Part shown: one piece after another, positions 46,713-55,346 of the stretch | Position numbering within the stretch: the first letter of the stretch is position 1 | Layout of the letters: every line of letters starts with the position of its first letter | Assembly (NCBI RefSeq): GCF_036226745.1 | Contig: NZ_CP109013.1 | Location: 2,232,001 to 2,296,000, forward strand | Length of the DNA stretch: 64,000 bases | Direction of reading: 5' to 3' | Source of the DNA: Streptomyces sp. NBC_00683 | Lineage (GTDB): Bacteria; Actinomycetota; Actinomycetes; Streptomycetales; Streptomycetaceae | The notes under the pieces: generated by a model | What the model saw: the letters and a program-made list of their open reading frames with translations, nothing else | Database searches by the model: none | Told to the model about the DNA's origin: nothing | Program-made: the position numbers and the translations under genes

Positions 46713-47984
46713 TCAGGTCTTCACTCGCGGGGTGGGAAGCGGGGCGGGCACGCCGAGGGCGAGCAGAGCCGTGTCGTCGTCGAGTCCGTCGCCGAAGCCG
46801 GCGAGGAGACCGGTCAGAGCGGTGATGAGGGTTTGGGGCCCCCTGGCGGACTGTTCGGCGGCGAAAGCGCGCAGGGCGTCATCGCCGTAGAGCTCGCGAT
46901 CGGGCCCGGTGCGGGCTTCGGTCAGGCCGTCGGTGTAGAGCAGCAGGGTGTCGCCGGGCAGCAGCCGGGTCCGGGCGGCTGTGAACTGCGCCTGGGGCAG
47001 GACGCCGATGAGCATGCCACCGGGGGTGTGCAGGTAATCCGCGGTGCCGTCGGCGCGCTGGATCAGTGCGGAGGGGTGGCCGCCGGAGGCCAGGTGCACA
47101 CTGACGTGGTCGCTGCCCGGGTGCAGGACGCCGAATATCGCGGTGCAGTAGCGGGTGTCGCCGCTGGTGTACCGCTCGTGCAGGACGGTGTTCAGGGTGG
47201 TCAGAACGGTGACGGGGTCCGGGTCGTGCAGGGCGGCCGCCCGAAGCGTGTAGCGGGTCAGCGAGGTGATCGCGGCAGCCTGAGGGCCTTTGCCGCACAC
47301 ATCGCCGAGGAAGAACGCCCACCGGTCGGCGTCGAGGGGAAACAGATCGTAGAAGTCTCCGCCGAGCAGTTCCGGAGAGGCGGTGTGATAGTACGAACCG
47401 GCTTCCAGGCCCGGAACCTCGGGCAGCTCGGCAGGCAGCAGGCTCTGCTGCAGGACGGCGAGGGCTTCCTGGAGTCGCTCGCGGTCGGCCTCGGCCTGAC
47501 GGCGCGCTTCTTCAGCCGCCTGACGTCCGCGCAGCAGCTCGGTCTCGTAGGCACGGCGGTCGCGGGCGTCGAAGACCGTGGTGCGGACGAGCATCGGTCC
47601 GCCGTCGTCGCCGGTCTTCACCTTCGAGGTGACGAGCACCGGCATCCGCTGCCCGTCGGAGGCCTTGATGTCCAGGGCGATGCCGCTCACCTCGCCGTTC
47701 AATTGCAACAGCGGGGCGAAGTGCGTCTCGTGGTAGAGCTTGCCGCCCACGGTGAGCAGATCGGCGAACCGCATCCGGCCCACCACCTGCTGCCGCGACA
47801 GACCCAGCCACTCCAGAAGGGTGGTGTTGATCTTCGCGATGGTGCCGTCCATCAGCGTCGACAGGTAGCCGCAGGGAGCCTGCTCGTACAGCTCCTCCGC
47901 GCTGTCCTCCAGCAGGGAAGCAAAGGCCACGTCCATCGCTTCGCTGCCTTGCTCCCTGTCCGGATACTGATCGCTGCGGTGCAT
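46713..47984 (-). CDS. PAS domain-containing PP2C (SpoIIE-type) phosphatase, RsbP-like
   Basis: A 423-residue cytoplasmic Ser/Thr phosphatase. An N-terminal PAS domain (about residues 30-145, PCGYLSTLMDGTIAKIN) leads through a coiled coil (about 150-185, rich in Arg/Glu/Ala) to a PPM/SpoIIE domain (about 195-415) with metal-binding Asp in GGDFYDLF, FLGDVCGKG and DGLDDDTALL. This is the domain order of Bacillus RsbP. The start ATG overlaps the RsbQ-like gene's stop (TGATG), and the STAS antagonist follows, so the module is complete. The PAS ligand would normally be the product or a signal from the hydrolase. Confidence 0.92.
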   Translation of the reverse strand: MHRSDQYPDREQGSEAMDVAFASLLEDSAEELYEQAPCGYLSTLMDGTIAKINTTLLEWLGLSRQQVVGRMRFADLLTVGGKLYHETHFAPLLQLNGEVSGIALDIKASDGQRMPVLVTSKVKTGDDGGPMLVRTTVFDARDRRAYETELLRGRQAAEEARRQAEADRERLQEALAVLQQSLLPAELPEVPGLEAGSYYHTASPELLGGDFYDLFPLDADRWAFFLGDVCGKGPQAAAITSLTRYTLRAAALHDPDPVTVLTTLNTVLHERYTSGDTRYCTAIFGVLHPGSDHVSVHLASGGHPSALIQRADGTADYLHTPGGMLIGVLPQAQFTAARTRLLPGDTLLLYTDGLTEARTGPDRELYGDDALRAFAAEQSARGPQTLITALTGLLAGFGDGLDDDTALLALGVPAPLPTPRVKT

Positions 47985-48916
47985 CAGCGGGCCGCCCCTA
48001 TGAAGTCCGTGATCGCCACCGCGGTGGCCTGGGGTGCGCTCAGTTGCGGGCAGTGCCCAGTCGCCTCGAGCGTGACCAGGCGACTACCCGGGATCGCGTC
48101 GTTGATGTAGGCACCGACCTCGCGGGGGGCGATCACGTCCTGCTTGCATTCCAGCACCAGCGTCGGCACCGCGACCGTCTTGAGGTCTGCGCGGCTGTCG
48201 GACAGGAACGTCGTGCGGGCGAAGACCCGAGCCATGTCCGGGTCGGTCGCGCAGAACGAGGTGCTCAGCTCCTGGCCGAGTTCGGGCCGGTCCGGGCTGC
48301 CCATGATCACTGGAGCCATCGCCGCGGACCATCCCAGATAGTTCGACTCCAGCGACTCCAGCAGCTCACCGATATCGTCCGCGCTGAATCCGCCCCGGTA
48401 CCCGTTTTCGTCGATGTAGCGGGGCGACGGAGCCACCATCACCAGGCGGGAGAACCGCTGGGGGGCCCTGGCCGCTGCGAGAACCCCGACCATGGCGCTG
48501 ACCGAGTGCCCCACGAAGATCACGTCCCGCAGGTCCAGCTCCTCGCAGACATCCAGCACATCCGAGGCGTAGCCCTCCAGTGAGCTGTAGCGCTCCTCAC
48601 TCCAGGCCGAGGGGTCCGAGCGGCCGGAGCCCACGTAGTCGAAGAGCACCAACCGGTAGTCCCCTGCCAGCAGGGGAACCACCAGGCGCCACATGTTCTG
48701 ATCACAGCCGAACCCGTGCGCCAGCAGGAGCACCGGCCCGTCGACACGGCCGGTGACGGTGATGTTGTTCCTGCGACGGATATCCGTGCCCACCGCCTTC
48801 CCATCACTCGGGTCCGGCGATTCGCGGCTGCCCAGGACCGAAACGTCGTTCGAGCCGGCCGCGGCGCCGTTGGTCCGACTGCGGGAAGAGTGGTCGTCCG
48901 TAGGTTCAGGGTTCAT
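47984..48916 (-). CDS. Alpha/beta hydrolase, RsbQ/KAI2-like
   Basis: A 310-residue hydrolase with Ser 138 in GHSVSAM, Asp about 260 (CKQDVIA) and His about 288 (GHCPQ), plus the HGFGCDQNMW oxyanion region typical of RsbQ. In Bacillus RsbQ is needed for energy-stress activation of RsbP. The ATG at 48916 has AAGGAAGG upstream and adds a 41-residue hydrophilic extension; a GTG at 48793 behind GGGAAGG would give the RsbQ-length protein. It heads the three-gene operon with RsbP-like and RsbV-like genes. Confidence 0.9.
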   Translation of the reverse strand: MNPEPTDDHSSRSRTNGAAAGSNDVSVLGSRESPDPSDGKAVGTDIRRRNNITVTGRVDGPVLLLAHGFGCDQNMWRLVVPLLAGDYRLVLFDYVGSGRSDPSAWSEERYSSLEGYASDVLDVCEELDLRDVIFVGHSVSAMVGVLAAARAPQRFSRLVMVAPSPRYIDENGYRGGFSADDIGELLESLESNYLGWSAAMAPVIMGSPDRPELGQELSTSFCATDPDMARVFARTTFLSDSRADLKTVAVPTLVLECKQDVIAPREVGAYINDAIPGSRLVTLEATGHCPQLSAPQATAVAITDFIGAAR

Positions 48917-49235
48917 TCAGAACCTTCCTTGATAGGGCGCGCACCAAATAATTCCCGCCTCGCAGGGCAGTGCAGGGAGAATGACGAGCCGAATGGAATG
49001 CGAAAGAAAATCTGGCCCGCGGTGAATCCGGATGCGAATGCAGGCGATGGAAATCAGCAGCGTCCCGCGGACGCGAAATCACAGGACTCCAGCAGGCGCA
49101 GTTTCGGGGGCAGTACTCCTCGATAATGCCTGCGGGCGATGACATTCCCACACGTGAGTCCACCACGAGACGTATTTGCAGCGGCGGCCCGCACCCTCCG
49201 GGGTGCGGGCCAGGGCCGCAAGGTGCGCTTCGGCG
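48917..49235. promoter_or_regulatory. Gene-free region: RsbQ operon promoter and csp terminator
   Basis: 319 bases of moderate GC between the cold-shock gene and the RsbQ-like gene. It holds the cold-shock terminator (49186-49211) and the promoter of the RsbQ operon, whose -35/-10 elements I cannot place with confidence. No gene is supported. Confidence 0.45.
49186..49211 (-). terminator. Terminator of the cold-shock gene
   Basis: Perfect 11-bp stem (49186-49196 / 49201-49211) with a 4-base loop, 25 bases past the cold-shock stop codon. Confidence 0.85.
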
Positions 49236-49439
49236 TCAGACGGGAACGATGTTCTCGGCCGTCGGACCCTTCTGGCTCGGCACGATGTCGAAGGTGACCT
49301 GCTGGCCTTCGAGCAATTCACGGAAGCCCTCGGCGGCGATGTTCGAGAAGTGGGCGAACACGTCGGCGCCGCCACCATCCTGTTCGATGAATCCGAAACC
49401 CTTTGCCGCGTTGAACCACTTCACAGTGCCGGACGCCAT
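49236..49439 (-). CDS. Cold-shock protein, CspA type
   Basis: A 67-residue RNA-binding cold-shock domain: RNP1-like [11 protein letters not shown] and RNP2-like VFAHFSNI motifs, with the usual [11 protein letters not shown] start. Acts as an RNA chaperone. The ATG at 49439 sits behind GAAGGAG. Its leader contains a terminator-like hairpin with a U-tract at 49533-49571, so expression may be controlled by attenuation. Confidence 0.95.
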   Translation of the reverse strand: MASGTVKWFNAAKGFGFIEQDGGGADVFAHFSNIAAEGFRELLEGQQVTFDIVPSQKGPTAENIVPV

Positions 49440-49532
49440 GTCATATCTCCTTCGGAGGCAGTAAGCCGGAACCCGCAGTACACGGATGCCGGGTCGCCGC
49501 TATGACGCCCCTCCCGGAATGACCGGAAATAC

Positions 49533-49571
49533 AAAAACGCTTCCAACGGTTGACGTACCGTTGGAGGCGCT
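49533..49571 (-). promoter_or_regulatory. Leader hairpin with U-tract (putative attenuator) of csp gene
   Basis: On the minus strand a 15-bp stem (one C-A mismatch, one G-U) with a 6-base loop is followed by TTTTTG about 95 bases upstream of the cold-shock start. This is a rare canonical Rho-independent shape for Streptomyces, inside the leader rather than after a gene. It could terminate the transcript early or stop upstream readthrough. Confidence 0.65.
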
Positions 49572-49814
49572 TGAAGTTCGGGAACCATGACTGCAACTGC
49601 GATCGACAGTAGCACGCCATAGCATCCGGTGTACGTTACACAATTACATTCTGCTTGTTGCGGTAAAAACGCTCCCGGCACGGCACGTTAAACCCTCACC
49701 TCGCGGACGCAAGTATTAATCCACCCGGAGCACAACGTTTTGCGAGGCGAAACACACACGCCCAGGACGTGGGCGGGGCCTTCCGCACCATGACAGCTGA
49801 CGCAGAGGACAGAA

Positions 49815-49846
49815 CCTCCGCAACGTCGCACCGACACGTGCGGAGG
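49815..49846 (-). terminator. Terminator of the MerR-type gene
   Basis: 8-bp stem CCTCCGCA / TGCGGAGG (49815-49822 / 49839-49846) with a 16-base loop that can pair further, 26 bases after the MerR stop codon. Confidence 0.6.
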
Positions 49847-49871
49847 GCCGCCGGAACCCAAGCACGCTGCC

Positions 49872-50207
49872 TCAGGACGCGGGCGGAGCGGACGGCCCGG
49901 CGGCCCGGCGGTATTCGGCGTTGATGCGCTGGGCTTCTTCGAGCTGGTCTTCGAGGATGACGATGCGGCAGGCGGCCTCGATGGGGGTGCCCTGGTCGAC
50001 GAGTTCCCGGGCTCGGGCTGCGATGCGCAGCTGGTAGCGGGAGTAGCGGCGGTGGCCGCCCGCGGAGCGGAGCGGGGTGATCAGGCGGGCCTCTCCGATG
50101 GCGCGGAGGAATCCCTGGGTGGTGCCGAGCATCTCAGCGGCCCGGCCCATGGTGTAGGCGGGGTAGTCGTCGTCATCAAGACGGCCGAACGAGTCATTTA
50201 CTGTCAT
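49872..50207 (-). CDS. MerR-type helix-turn-helix protein
   Basis: A 111-residue small MerR-like DNA-binding protein: YTMGRAAEMLGTTQGFLRAIGEARLI recognition part (about residues 17-45), GGHRRYSRYQLRIAARARELVDQG wing/helix (about 50-75) and a short coiled-coil end. Common next to cold-shock genes in Streptomyces. The ATG at 50207 is behind AGAGAGG; a 14-bp hairpin lies just upstream (50234-50266). Confidence 0.85.
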   Translation of the reverse strand: MTVNDSFGRLDDDDYPAYTMGRAAEMLGTTQGFLRAIGEARLITPLRSAGGHRRYSRYQLRIAARARELVDQGTPIEAACRIVILEDQLEEAQRINAEYRRAAGPSAPPAS

Positions 50208-50233
50208 TTGCACCTCTCTGCGGAACGCGTTGA

Positions 50234-50266
50234 GGGGCCCTGGTGCCGTACTGGCACCAGGGCCCC
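50234..50266 (-). promoter_or_regulatory. Strong hairpin just upstream of the MerR ribosome binding site
   Basis: Perfect 14-bp inverted repeat (50234-50247 / 50253-50266) with a 5-base loop, 27 bases upstream of the MerR-type ATG. No gene on either strand ends here, so it looks like a leader terminator/attenuator or a structured 5' element rather than a gene-end terminator. Confidence 0.6.
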
Positions 50267-51127
50267 GAAGGAACTTCTACACCATCTACCGGCCCTGATA
50301 CTGCGCCGGCCCTGTGTTTCCGCAGACCCGACCTGAACGCTGTCGGGGACGCGGGGATCGCGGTTGCTTGACCGGAGACCACCTCACTATCGATGTCCTG
50401 CGGTACCCGGGCCCAATGACGTCCGCCCGGGCGATCCTGATGGCGCTGGGCTCCTCCGTTCTTCCCTCTGGATGAACTGCTTACCGAACGAGACCTGCGT
50501 ACTGCTGATACTGCGAACCACTGGCGGCCTCGAACCACAGCCGCTCTTCGACAGCCAGCCCCGTCGCCCGTCCTGCATCCGCTCTGGCTTGGAACCCCAC
50601 TGCCGAACCTCCCGGCGCGCGCGCCCGCAGCCGACGCCTTCACCGAGGTGCTGCTCACTTGCTTCACTGCTGTGTACTGCGCACTGCGTATTACTCCGCG
50701 GCTGCCCCTGATCACTGCGGGCCACCCGGTCCGGTCGTCAGTCCCGTCGCCGTCCTGCAACAGCCCTGGCTTCGAAACTCCACCACCGCACCGTCCTGCG
50801 CACTGCTACTACCTGTACTGCCTGGCAGTTCATGTCTGCCGGGCCTTGCTCGATCTCGGCTACGAGAGAAACCATAGCCACGGCGCCGCCCAATGTCTAC
50901 TCCCGCCATCATAGATTTCCATGCACTGGACAGAGAGATAGTCGACCTCGGCCATCGAGGGCATGCCGCTGCCCGGCTCCGGCCGGGACACCCCGCTCCG
51001 ATCAGCGCTGTTACGCCGGCCTCGACACCGCAACCGGAAGGTTCCCGGGACTAACGCGCCGCAGGCCGGGCACAAGCACTGGACAGACAGGACCGTGCAC
51101 TGACGATGCGGAGACCGGGAAGGCCTG
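50267..51127. repeat. Repeat-bearing non-coding region upstream of MerR and RsbW-like genes
   Basis: About 860 bases with unusually low GC and no credible ORF. A roughly 50-base imperfect direct repeat occurs at about 50558-50608 and 50741-50790 (shared words CCCGTCGCC, GTCCTGC, CTGGCTT). GTACTGC recurs at about 50499-50505, 50674-50680 and 50815-50821. GCACTGGACAGA occurs at 50923-50934 and 51076-51087. It could be the long structured leader of the MerR gene on the minus strand, a non-coding RNA, or a decayed element; the sequence alone does not decide. Confidence 0.6.
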
Positions 51128-51520
51128 ATGGACACGATGAGCGTCACCGTGGCAACCGTGCGCTCCGCGGCATCCATCGCCGGCGCACGCGACAGCGCCC
51201 GCGCATTCCTCGAACGCCTTGCACGGCCGGCGATCGCGGCCGAGGCTGCCGACACGGTCGTGCTGGTCGTCTCGGAACTCGTCACCAACGCCCTGCGCCA
51301 CGGCGGCGGTACCTGCACCCTGAATCTGACCGCGCACCCGGACAGCATCGAGGTGTCCGTGCGTGACCGCAGCCCGCAGGTCCCGCGCATGCGCGCCCCC
51401 GACCTGCGCGGCGGCACCGGAGGCTTCGGCTGGCCCATGGTCGAGCGCCTCGCCCGCGCCACCTCGGTGACCCACCGGACGGTCGGCGGCAAGACCGTAA
51501 GCGCCCTTCTCGCCCGGTGA
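51128..51520 (+). CDS. RsbW-like ATP-binding protein (HATPase_c, anti-sigma type)
   Basis: A 130-residue serine-kinase/anti-sigma factor family protein. N-box VVSELVTNALRHGG (about 47-60) and the later GGTGGFGWPMVERLA box bind ATP. Such proteins sequester sigma factors and phosphorylate STAS antagonists. The STAS gene at 46.4 kb is a possible partner. The ATG at 51128 has GGGAAGG; an ATG three codons on is also possible. Confidence 0.9.
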   Translation: MDTMSVTVATVRSAASIAGARDSARAFLERLARPAIAAEAADTVVLVVSELVTNALRHGGGTCTLNLTAHPDSIEVSVRDRSPQVPRMRAPDLRGGTGGFGWPMVERLARATSVTHRTVGGKTVSALLAR

Positions 51521-51526
51521 AAGCAA

Positions 51527-51554
51527 GGCGCCGTGGTGCGCACCCCCCGGCGCC
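51527..51554. terminator. Weak terminator between convergent genes
   Basis: Inverted arms GGCGCCG (51527-51533) and CGGCGCC (51548-51554) with inner GGTGCGCACC pairing lie after the RsbW-like stop codon. Confidence 0.5.
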
Positions 51555-51625
51555 GGCCGGGAAGCGACCCACGACGCGGAACCGACCGCCCTCATGTGTG
51601 AGGCGCTCGGACCGTCGGACGGGCC

Positions 51626-52531
51626 TCATGGCCGACGGTCTCTCCCACCTCGCCGGTCCAGTGCCCCCGGCGGTGCAGCGTCCGGCCCGGAGACCGGGAC
51701 GAGGGCGACGTCGCAGCTCGCGTGGTGCAGAAGTGCGTGGGTCACCGGACCGAGTTGCAGTCCCAGCCCGGACTTCCGGCGATGTACGGCGATGACGACG
51801 ACCGCACCCGTCGTACCGGCGTCGATCAGGGCCCGGGCAGGTGCGACGCGCATCGATCGGCTTTCCAGCCGCACGAAGGGGTGCTCCTCGTGGAGCCTTG
51901 CCACGACCAGTTCGGCCGTCGTGTCCTCCTGCCGCGCGCGGGCCTCGCGATCATGGTGCGTGCGGTCGTTCTGGCCGTAGGCCCACGCGTGCACGACGGA
52001 GACCCGGGCACTGCGCCGGACGGCTTCCGCGACAGCGAAGACCGCGGCCGGTTCGTCCTCCTCACTCCGCACGCCCACAACGACGGTGTGGGGAGAAGGA
52101 ATGGTCCGCGCGGCAGGTTCGTCCCGGACGACGAGCAGCGGGCCTCGGCAGTGCGCGGCCACCCGCAGGCTCACGGAACCCAGCAGGAGGCCCTTGAACC
52201 CGCCGTTCCCCCGGGTGCCCACCACAGTCAGCGCCGCCGTCCGACTCCGCCTCACCAGCACCTCCGCCGCGTCGTCCGCTACGGCGGCCGTGGTGACCTG
52301 GAGTCCCGGGTCCTGGTTCGCGACGTACTGGGCGGCTCTCGCCAGAATGTCCGGCGCATCATCGTCCAGGGGCTCGTAGGCGCCGCCCCAGGGCCAGGCG
52401 TGGACGATCTCCAGGGGCACCTGACGGCGGTGTGCCTCCCCTGCCGCTCGGTCGAGTGCGTGGGTCGCCGCTCGGGACCCGTCCGTCCCGACCACCACGT
52501 GGCCGTGCGGGGTTTCGTTTCGTCGGCTCAC
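51626..52531 (-). CDS. Universal stress protein, two UspA domains
   Basis: A 301-residue tandem Usp protein. The first domain spans about residues 10-140 and contains ATP-loop VVGTRGNGGFKGLLLGSVS. The second spans about 155-285 and has a degenerate loop (AVHRRKSGLGLQLGPVTHALLHH). Typical of dormancy regulon genes. The GTG at 52531 overlaps the P-type ATPase stop as GTGA, which settles the start and makes the pair translationally coupled. Confidence 0.9.
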   Translation of the reverse strand: MSRRNETPHGHVVVGTDGSRAATHALDRAAGEAHRRQVPLEIVHAWPWGGAYEPLDDDAPDILARAAQYVANQDPGLQVTTAAVADDAAEVLVRRSRTAALTVVGTRGNGGFKGLLLGSVSLRVAAHCRGPLLVVRDEPAARTIPSPHTVVVGVRSEEDEPAAVFAVAEAVRRSARVSVVHAWAYGQNDRTHHDREARARQEDTTAELVVARLHEEHPFVRLESRSMRVAPARALIDAGTTGAVVVIAVHRRKSGLGLQLGPVTHALLHHASCDVALVPVSGPDAAPPGALDRRGGRDRRP

Positions 52532-55188
52532 TTCCACTCCTTACTCCCGGCCGGGCCGAGGCCCTGGAGGGGCGTGACAGCCGCCGCGGAGGAGCCGCCG
52601 GCGCTCTTCGCCAGGCGACTTTCCGTGCGGGCCGCGATGAAGGCGGTGAGTCCGGCCGCCGCGGCGATACCGACGTCCGGCCAGGACGGGGCGGAGGTGC
52701 CCAGGAGATGCGCGAGGAAGGGGAGGTACACGGCCGCAGCGCCCAGAGCGGCCGCGGTCAGGACGGCTGCGGGGAGGGAGAGATTCCGGCGGGTGAGCAC
52801 CCGTTCGCGCAGTCCCAGGGCGATTCCGAGCTGTGCCGCCAGCAACGACAGGAACAGCACGGTCTGCCACGGGCCGGCGGTGTGCCGGACCCACATGCTG
52901 GCGCCGAGGCACACGGTCGTGACGAGGATCGACAGTCGCAGGACACGCTGCCACAGGCCGTCGCCGAGGACGTGCTGCTGCGGTCGGCGGGGCGGGCGGT
53001 CCATCGCGTCGGGGGAGGCCGGTTCGGCTCCCATGGCCACCCCGGTCAGGCCGTGGGTGAGGAGGTTGATCCAGAGGATCTGTCCGGCGCGCAGGGGCAG
53101 CGCGAGGCCGAGCAGGGGGCCCAGGAGCATGATGAGGATCTCTGCCGCGCCGCCGGCCAGTGCGTAGAGGAGGAAGCGGCGGATGTTGGTGTAGACCCGT
53201 CGCCCTTCTTCGACGGCCGCGGTGACCGAGGTCAGTTCGTCGTCGGCGAGAACCAGGTCGGCGGCCTGCCGGGCGACTTCGGTGCCCCGGCGGCCCATGG
53301 CGACGCCGATGTCGGCCTGCCGGAGTGCGGGGCCGTCGTTGACACCGTCGCCGGTCATCGCCGTGACCTCACCGCGTGCCTGCCACGCCTCGACGATGTC
53401 CAGCTTCTGCTGCGGCGTGGTCCGGGCGAAGACCCTGACCCGGGTGAGGTCGGGGACCTGGCCTGCTGCCACTTCCTGGCCGGTGACCACCAGGCCCGGC
53501 CGCTCGGCTTCGTCGCCCTGCAGGATGCCGACGCGCGTCGCGATCGCGCGGGCGGTCGCCGGGTGGTCTCCAGTGATCAGGACGGACGTGATCCCCGCGC
53601 GTCGGCAGGCGTGCACGGTCGCTTCGGCCGCTGCCTTGGGCGGGTCGCTGATGGCCGCCAGGCCCAGCAGCTTGAGGCCGCTCTCGCCCTTCTCCGCGGG
53701 GACGGGCAGATCGGTGCAGGACCCTGCGGCTAGGGCCAGGACGCGGTAGCCATCGGCGGACAGGGCGGCTGCCGCCTCGCGCGCCCGTTCCAGCAGTGCG
53801 GGCTCCTCGTCGAGCAGCGACGGGTCCAGCACCGCTTCCGGTGCGCCCTTGAGGCAGATCTCGATCGTTCCTCGCGGTGTGCTGTGGAGAGTCGTCATGC
53901 GTTTGCGGAGACTGTCGAAGGGAACTTCCGCGACGCGGGGCCGGGTGAGGACCAGGCCCTCCCGGGCACAACCGGCCTTCGCGGCGCCGGTCAGCAGGGC
54001 GGCCTCCGTCGGATCGCCGAGGGCGGCCCACGGCGTGGCAGCCTCGGTGGGCGGGACCAGCGAGGCGTCGTTGCACAACGCCCCCGCCACGAGGACCTCG
54101 CGTACGGCTTCGGCGAGTGCGGGAGCGGGAGGAAGCCCGGCGTCCAGGAACTCGCCCACGGGTTCGTACCCGGTCCCGGAGACGGTGACGGCGCCCTGGG
54201 GGGTCCAGACGCGTTCGAGGAGCATGCGTCCCTCGGTGAGGGTGCCGGTCTTGTCGGTGGCCAGGACGGTGACCGACCCCAGAGTCTCGACAGCCGAGAG
54301 GCGGCGCACCACCGCGTTGCGGGCGGCCATCCGCCGCGCGCCCAGAGCCAGGCCGAGCGTGACCACGGCCGGCATGGACTCCGGCACGGCCGCGACGACA
54401 AGACTGATCGCGGTGACGGCCATGAGCTCCAGCGACTGACCACGCAGCAGCCCGAGGACCAGGACCAGGAGACACAGCCCCACGGTGACGAGGGCCAGCA
54501 CCTTGCCGAGCCCGGCCAGACGCTTCTGCAAGGGAGTCAGCTGCTGCCTGGGGTGCAACGAGGCGGCGATCATGCCCAGGTCGCTGTGCGGTCCGGTCGC
54601 GGTGACCGTGGCCACGGCCCGGCCGCGCACCACCACGGTCCCGGCCCGCAGCCGGGCCGCTTCCGGATCCGTGCCGTGGGCGTCCTTGTCGGCCGGCACG
54701 GATTCCCCGGTCAGGGTCGACTCGTCGACCAGGAGTGCGGCGGCCTGCAGGAGGGTGGCGTCGGCCGGCACGATGTCTCCCTCCCCCAGCATCAGGACGT
54801 CGCCCGGTACGACGCCGGCGGAGGCGAGTTCCTGCTCCGTGCCGTCGCGCATGACGCGCGCGGTCGGGGCGGTCATGGCCGAGAGTGCCGCGACCGCGTT
54901 GTCGGCCCGGACCTCCTGCACCACCCCGACAGTGGTGTTGAACAGGACGACCACGCCGATGATGATCGCGTCGGCGTAGTCCGCGGTGGCGACGGTCAGT
55001 GCCACGGCCGCCAGCAGCACGACGATCAGCGGGTCGCGGAGTTGTGCGAAGACCCGGGACCACAGCGAGATCGCGGGGGGCGGGGCGAGCGTGTTGGGAC
55101 CGCACTCGGTCAGCAGCAGGGCAGCCTGTTCCCGGCTCAGGCCCTCTTCACGGGTCGGGCCGGGATGAAGATCGGACGAAACGGTCAT
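52528..55188 (-). CDS. P-type (P2) cation-transporting ATPase
   Basis: An 886-residue membrane pump, probably Ca2+- or other cation-translocating. It has an N-terminal Cation_ATPase_N part, actuator TGES (160-163), phosphorylation Asp 312 in DKTGTLTEG, hinge GDGVND and about ten membrane helices. The ion-site helix M4 reads PESMP (269-273) rather than the PEGLP of PacL/SERCA pumps, so specificity is uncertain. The ATG at 55188 is behind CCGGAG. The upstream region has two perfect inverted repeats. The gene after it (Usp) is coupled by a GTGA overlap. Confidence 0.92.
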   Translation of the reverse strand: MTVSSDLHPGPTREEGLSREQAALLLTECGPNTLAPPPAISLWSRVFAQLRDPLIVVLLAAVALTVATADYADAIIIGVVVLFNTTVGVVQEVRADNAVAALSAMTAPTARVMRDGTEQELASAGVVPGDVLMLGEGDIVPADATLLQAAALLVDESTLTGESVPADKDAHGTDPEAARLRAGTVVVRGRAVATVTATGPHSDLGMIAASLHPRQQLTPLQKRLAGLGKVLALVTVGLCLLVLVLGLLRGQSLELMAVTAISLVVAAVPESMPAVVTLGLALGARRMAARNAVVRRLSAVETLGSVTVLATDKTGTLTEGRMLLERVWTPQGAVTVSGTGYEPVGEFLDAGLPPAPALAEAVREVLVAGALCNDASLVPPTEAATPWAALGDPTEAALLTGAAKAGCAREGLVLTRPRVAEVPFDSLRKRMTTLHSTPRGTIEICLKGAPEAVLDPSLLDEEPALLERAREAAAALSADGYRVLALAAGSCTDLPVPAEKGESGLKLLGLAAISDPPKAAAEATVHACRRAGITSVLITGDHPATARAIATRVGILQGDEAERPGLVVTGQEVAAGQVPDLTRVRVFARTTPQQKLDIVEAWQARGEVTAMTGDGVNDGPALRQADIGVAMGRRGTEVARQAADLVLADDELTSVTAAVEEGRRVYTNIRRFLLYALAGGAAEILIMLLGPLLGLALPLRAGQILWINLLTHGLTGVAMGAEPASPDAMDRPPRRPQQHVLGDGLWQRVLRLSILVTTVCLGASMWVRHTAGPWQTVLFLSLLAAQLGIALGLRERVLTRRNLSLPAAVLTAAALGAAAVYLPFLAHLLGTSAPSWPDVGIAAAAGLTAFIAARTESRLAKSAGGSSAAAVTPLQGLGPAGSKEWK

Positions 55189-55214
55189 GGTGGCTCCGGT
55201 TGCTCTGGTTCCGG

Positions 55215-55264
55215 CGTCACGGGTTCCGTGACGTGAAGGTGCGGTCACGGGTTGCGGACGTGAC
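55215..55264. promoter_or_regulatory. Two inverted repeats upstream of the P-type ATPase gene
   Basis: CGTCACGG GTT CCGTGACG (55215-55233) is perfect with a 3-base spacer; GTCACG..CGTGAC (55244-55249 / 55259-55264) has a 9-base spacer. Both share the GTCACGGGTT word, so one regulator probably recognises both. Confidence 0.55.
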
Positions 55265-55346
55265 GCGGGGTTCGCCGAGGCGGCCCCGCTGAGTCGCGAG
55301 AACCGGGCGTGCACCGTTCCGCCCACGACGCCTCCCCCGCCCGGGG

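Larger units (their letters stand above)
49440..49871. promoter_or_regulatory. Cold-shock leader/promoter and MerR 3' region
   Basis: 432 bases between the cold-shock and MerR-type genes. It holds the attenuator-like hairpin at 49533-49571, an A/T-rich promoter zone around 49600-49720 (minus-strand TGTAATTGTGTAAC, TATGGC), and the MerR-gene terminator at 49815-49846. No gene. Confidence 0.5.

Noticed and set aside
50364..50711. A 115-residue plus-strand frame in the repeat-bearing region
   Set aside because: Composition (many Cys, Arg and Pro, no codon-position GC bias) does not resemble a Streptomyces protein; region treated as non-coding.
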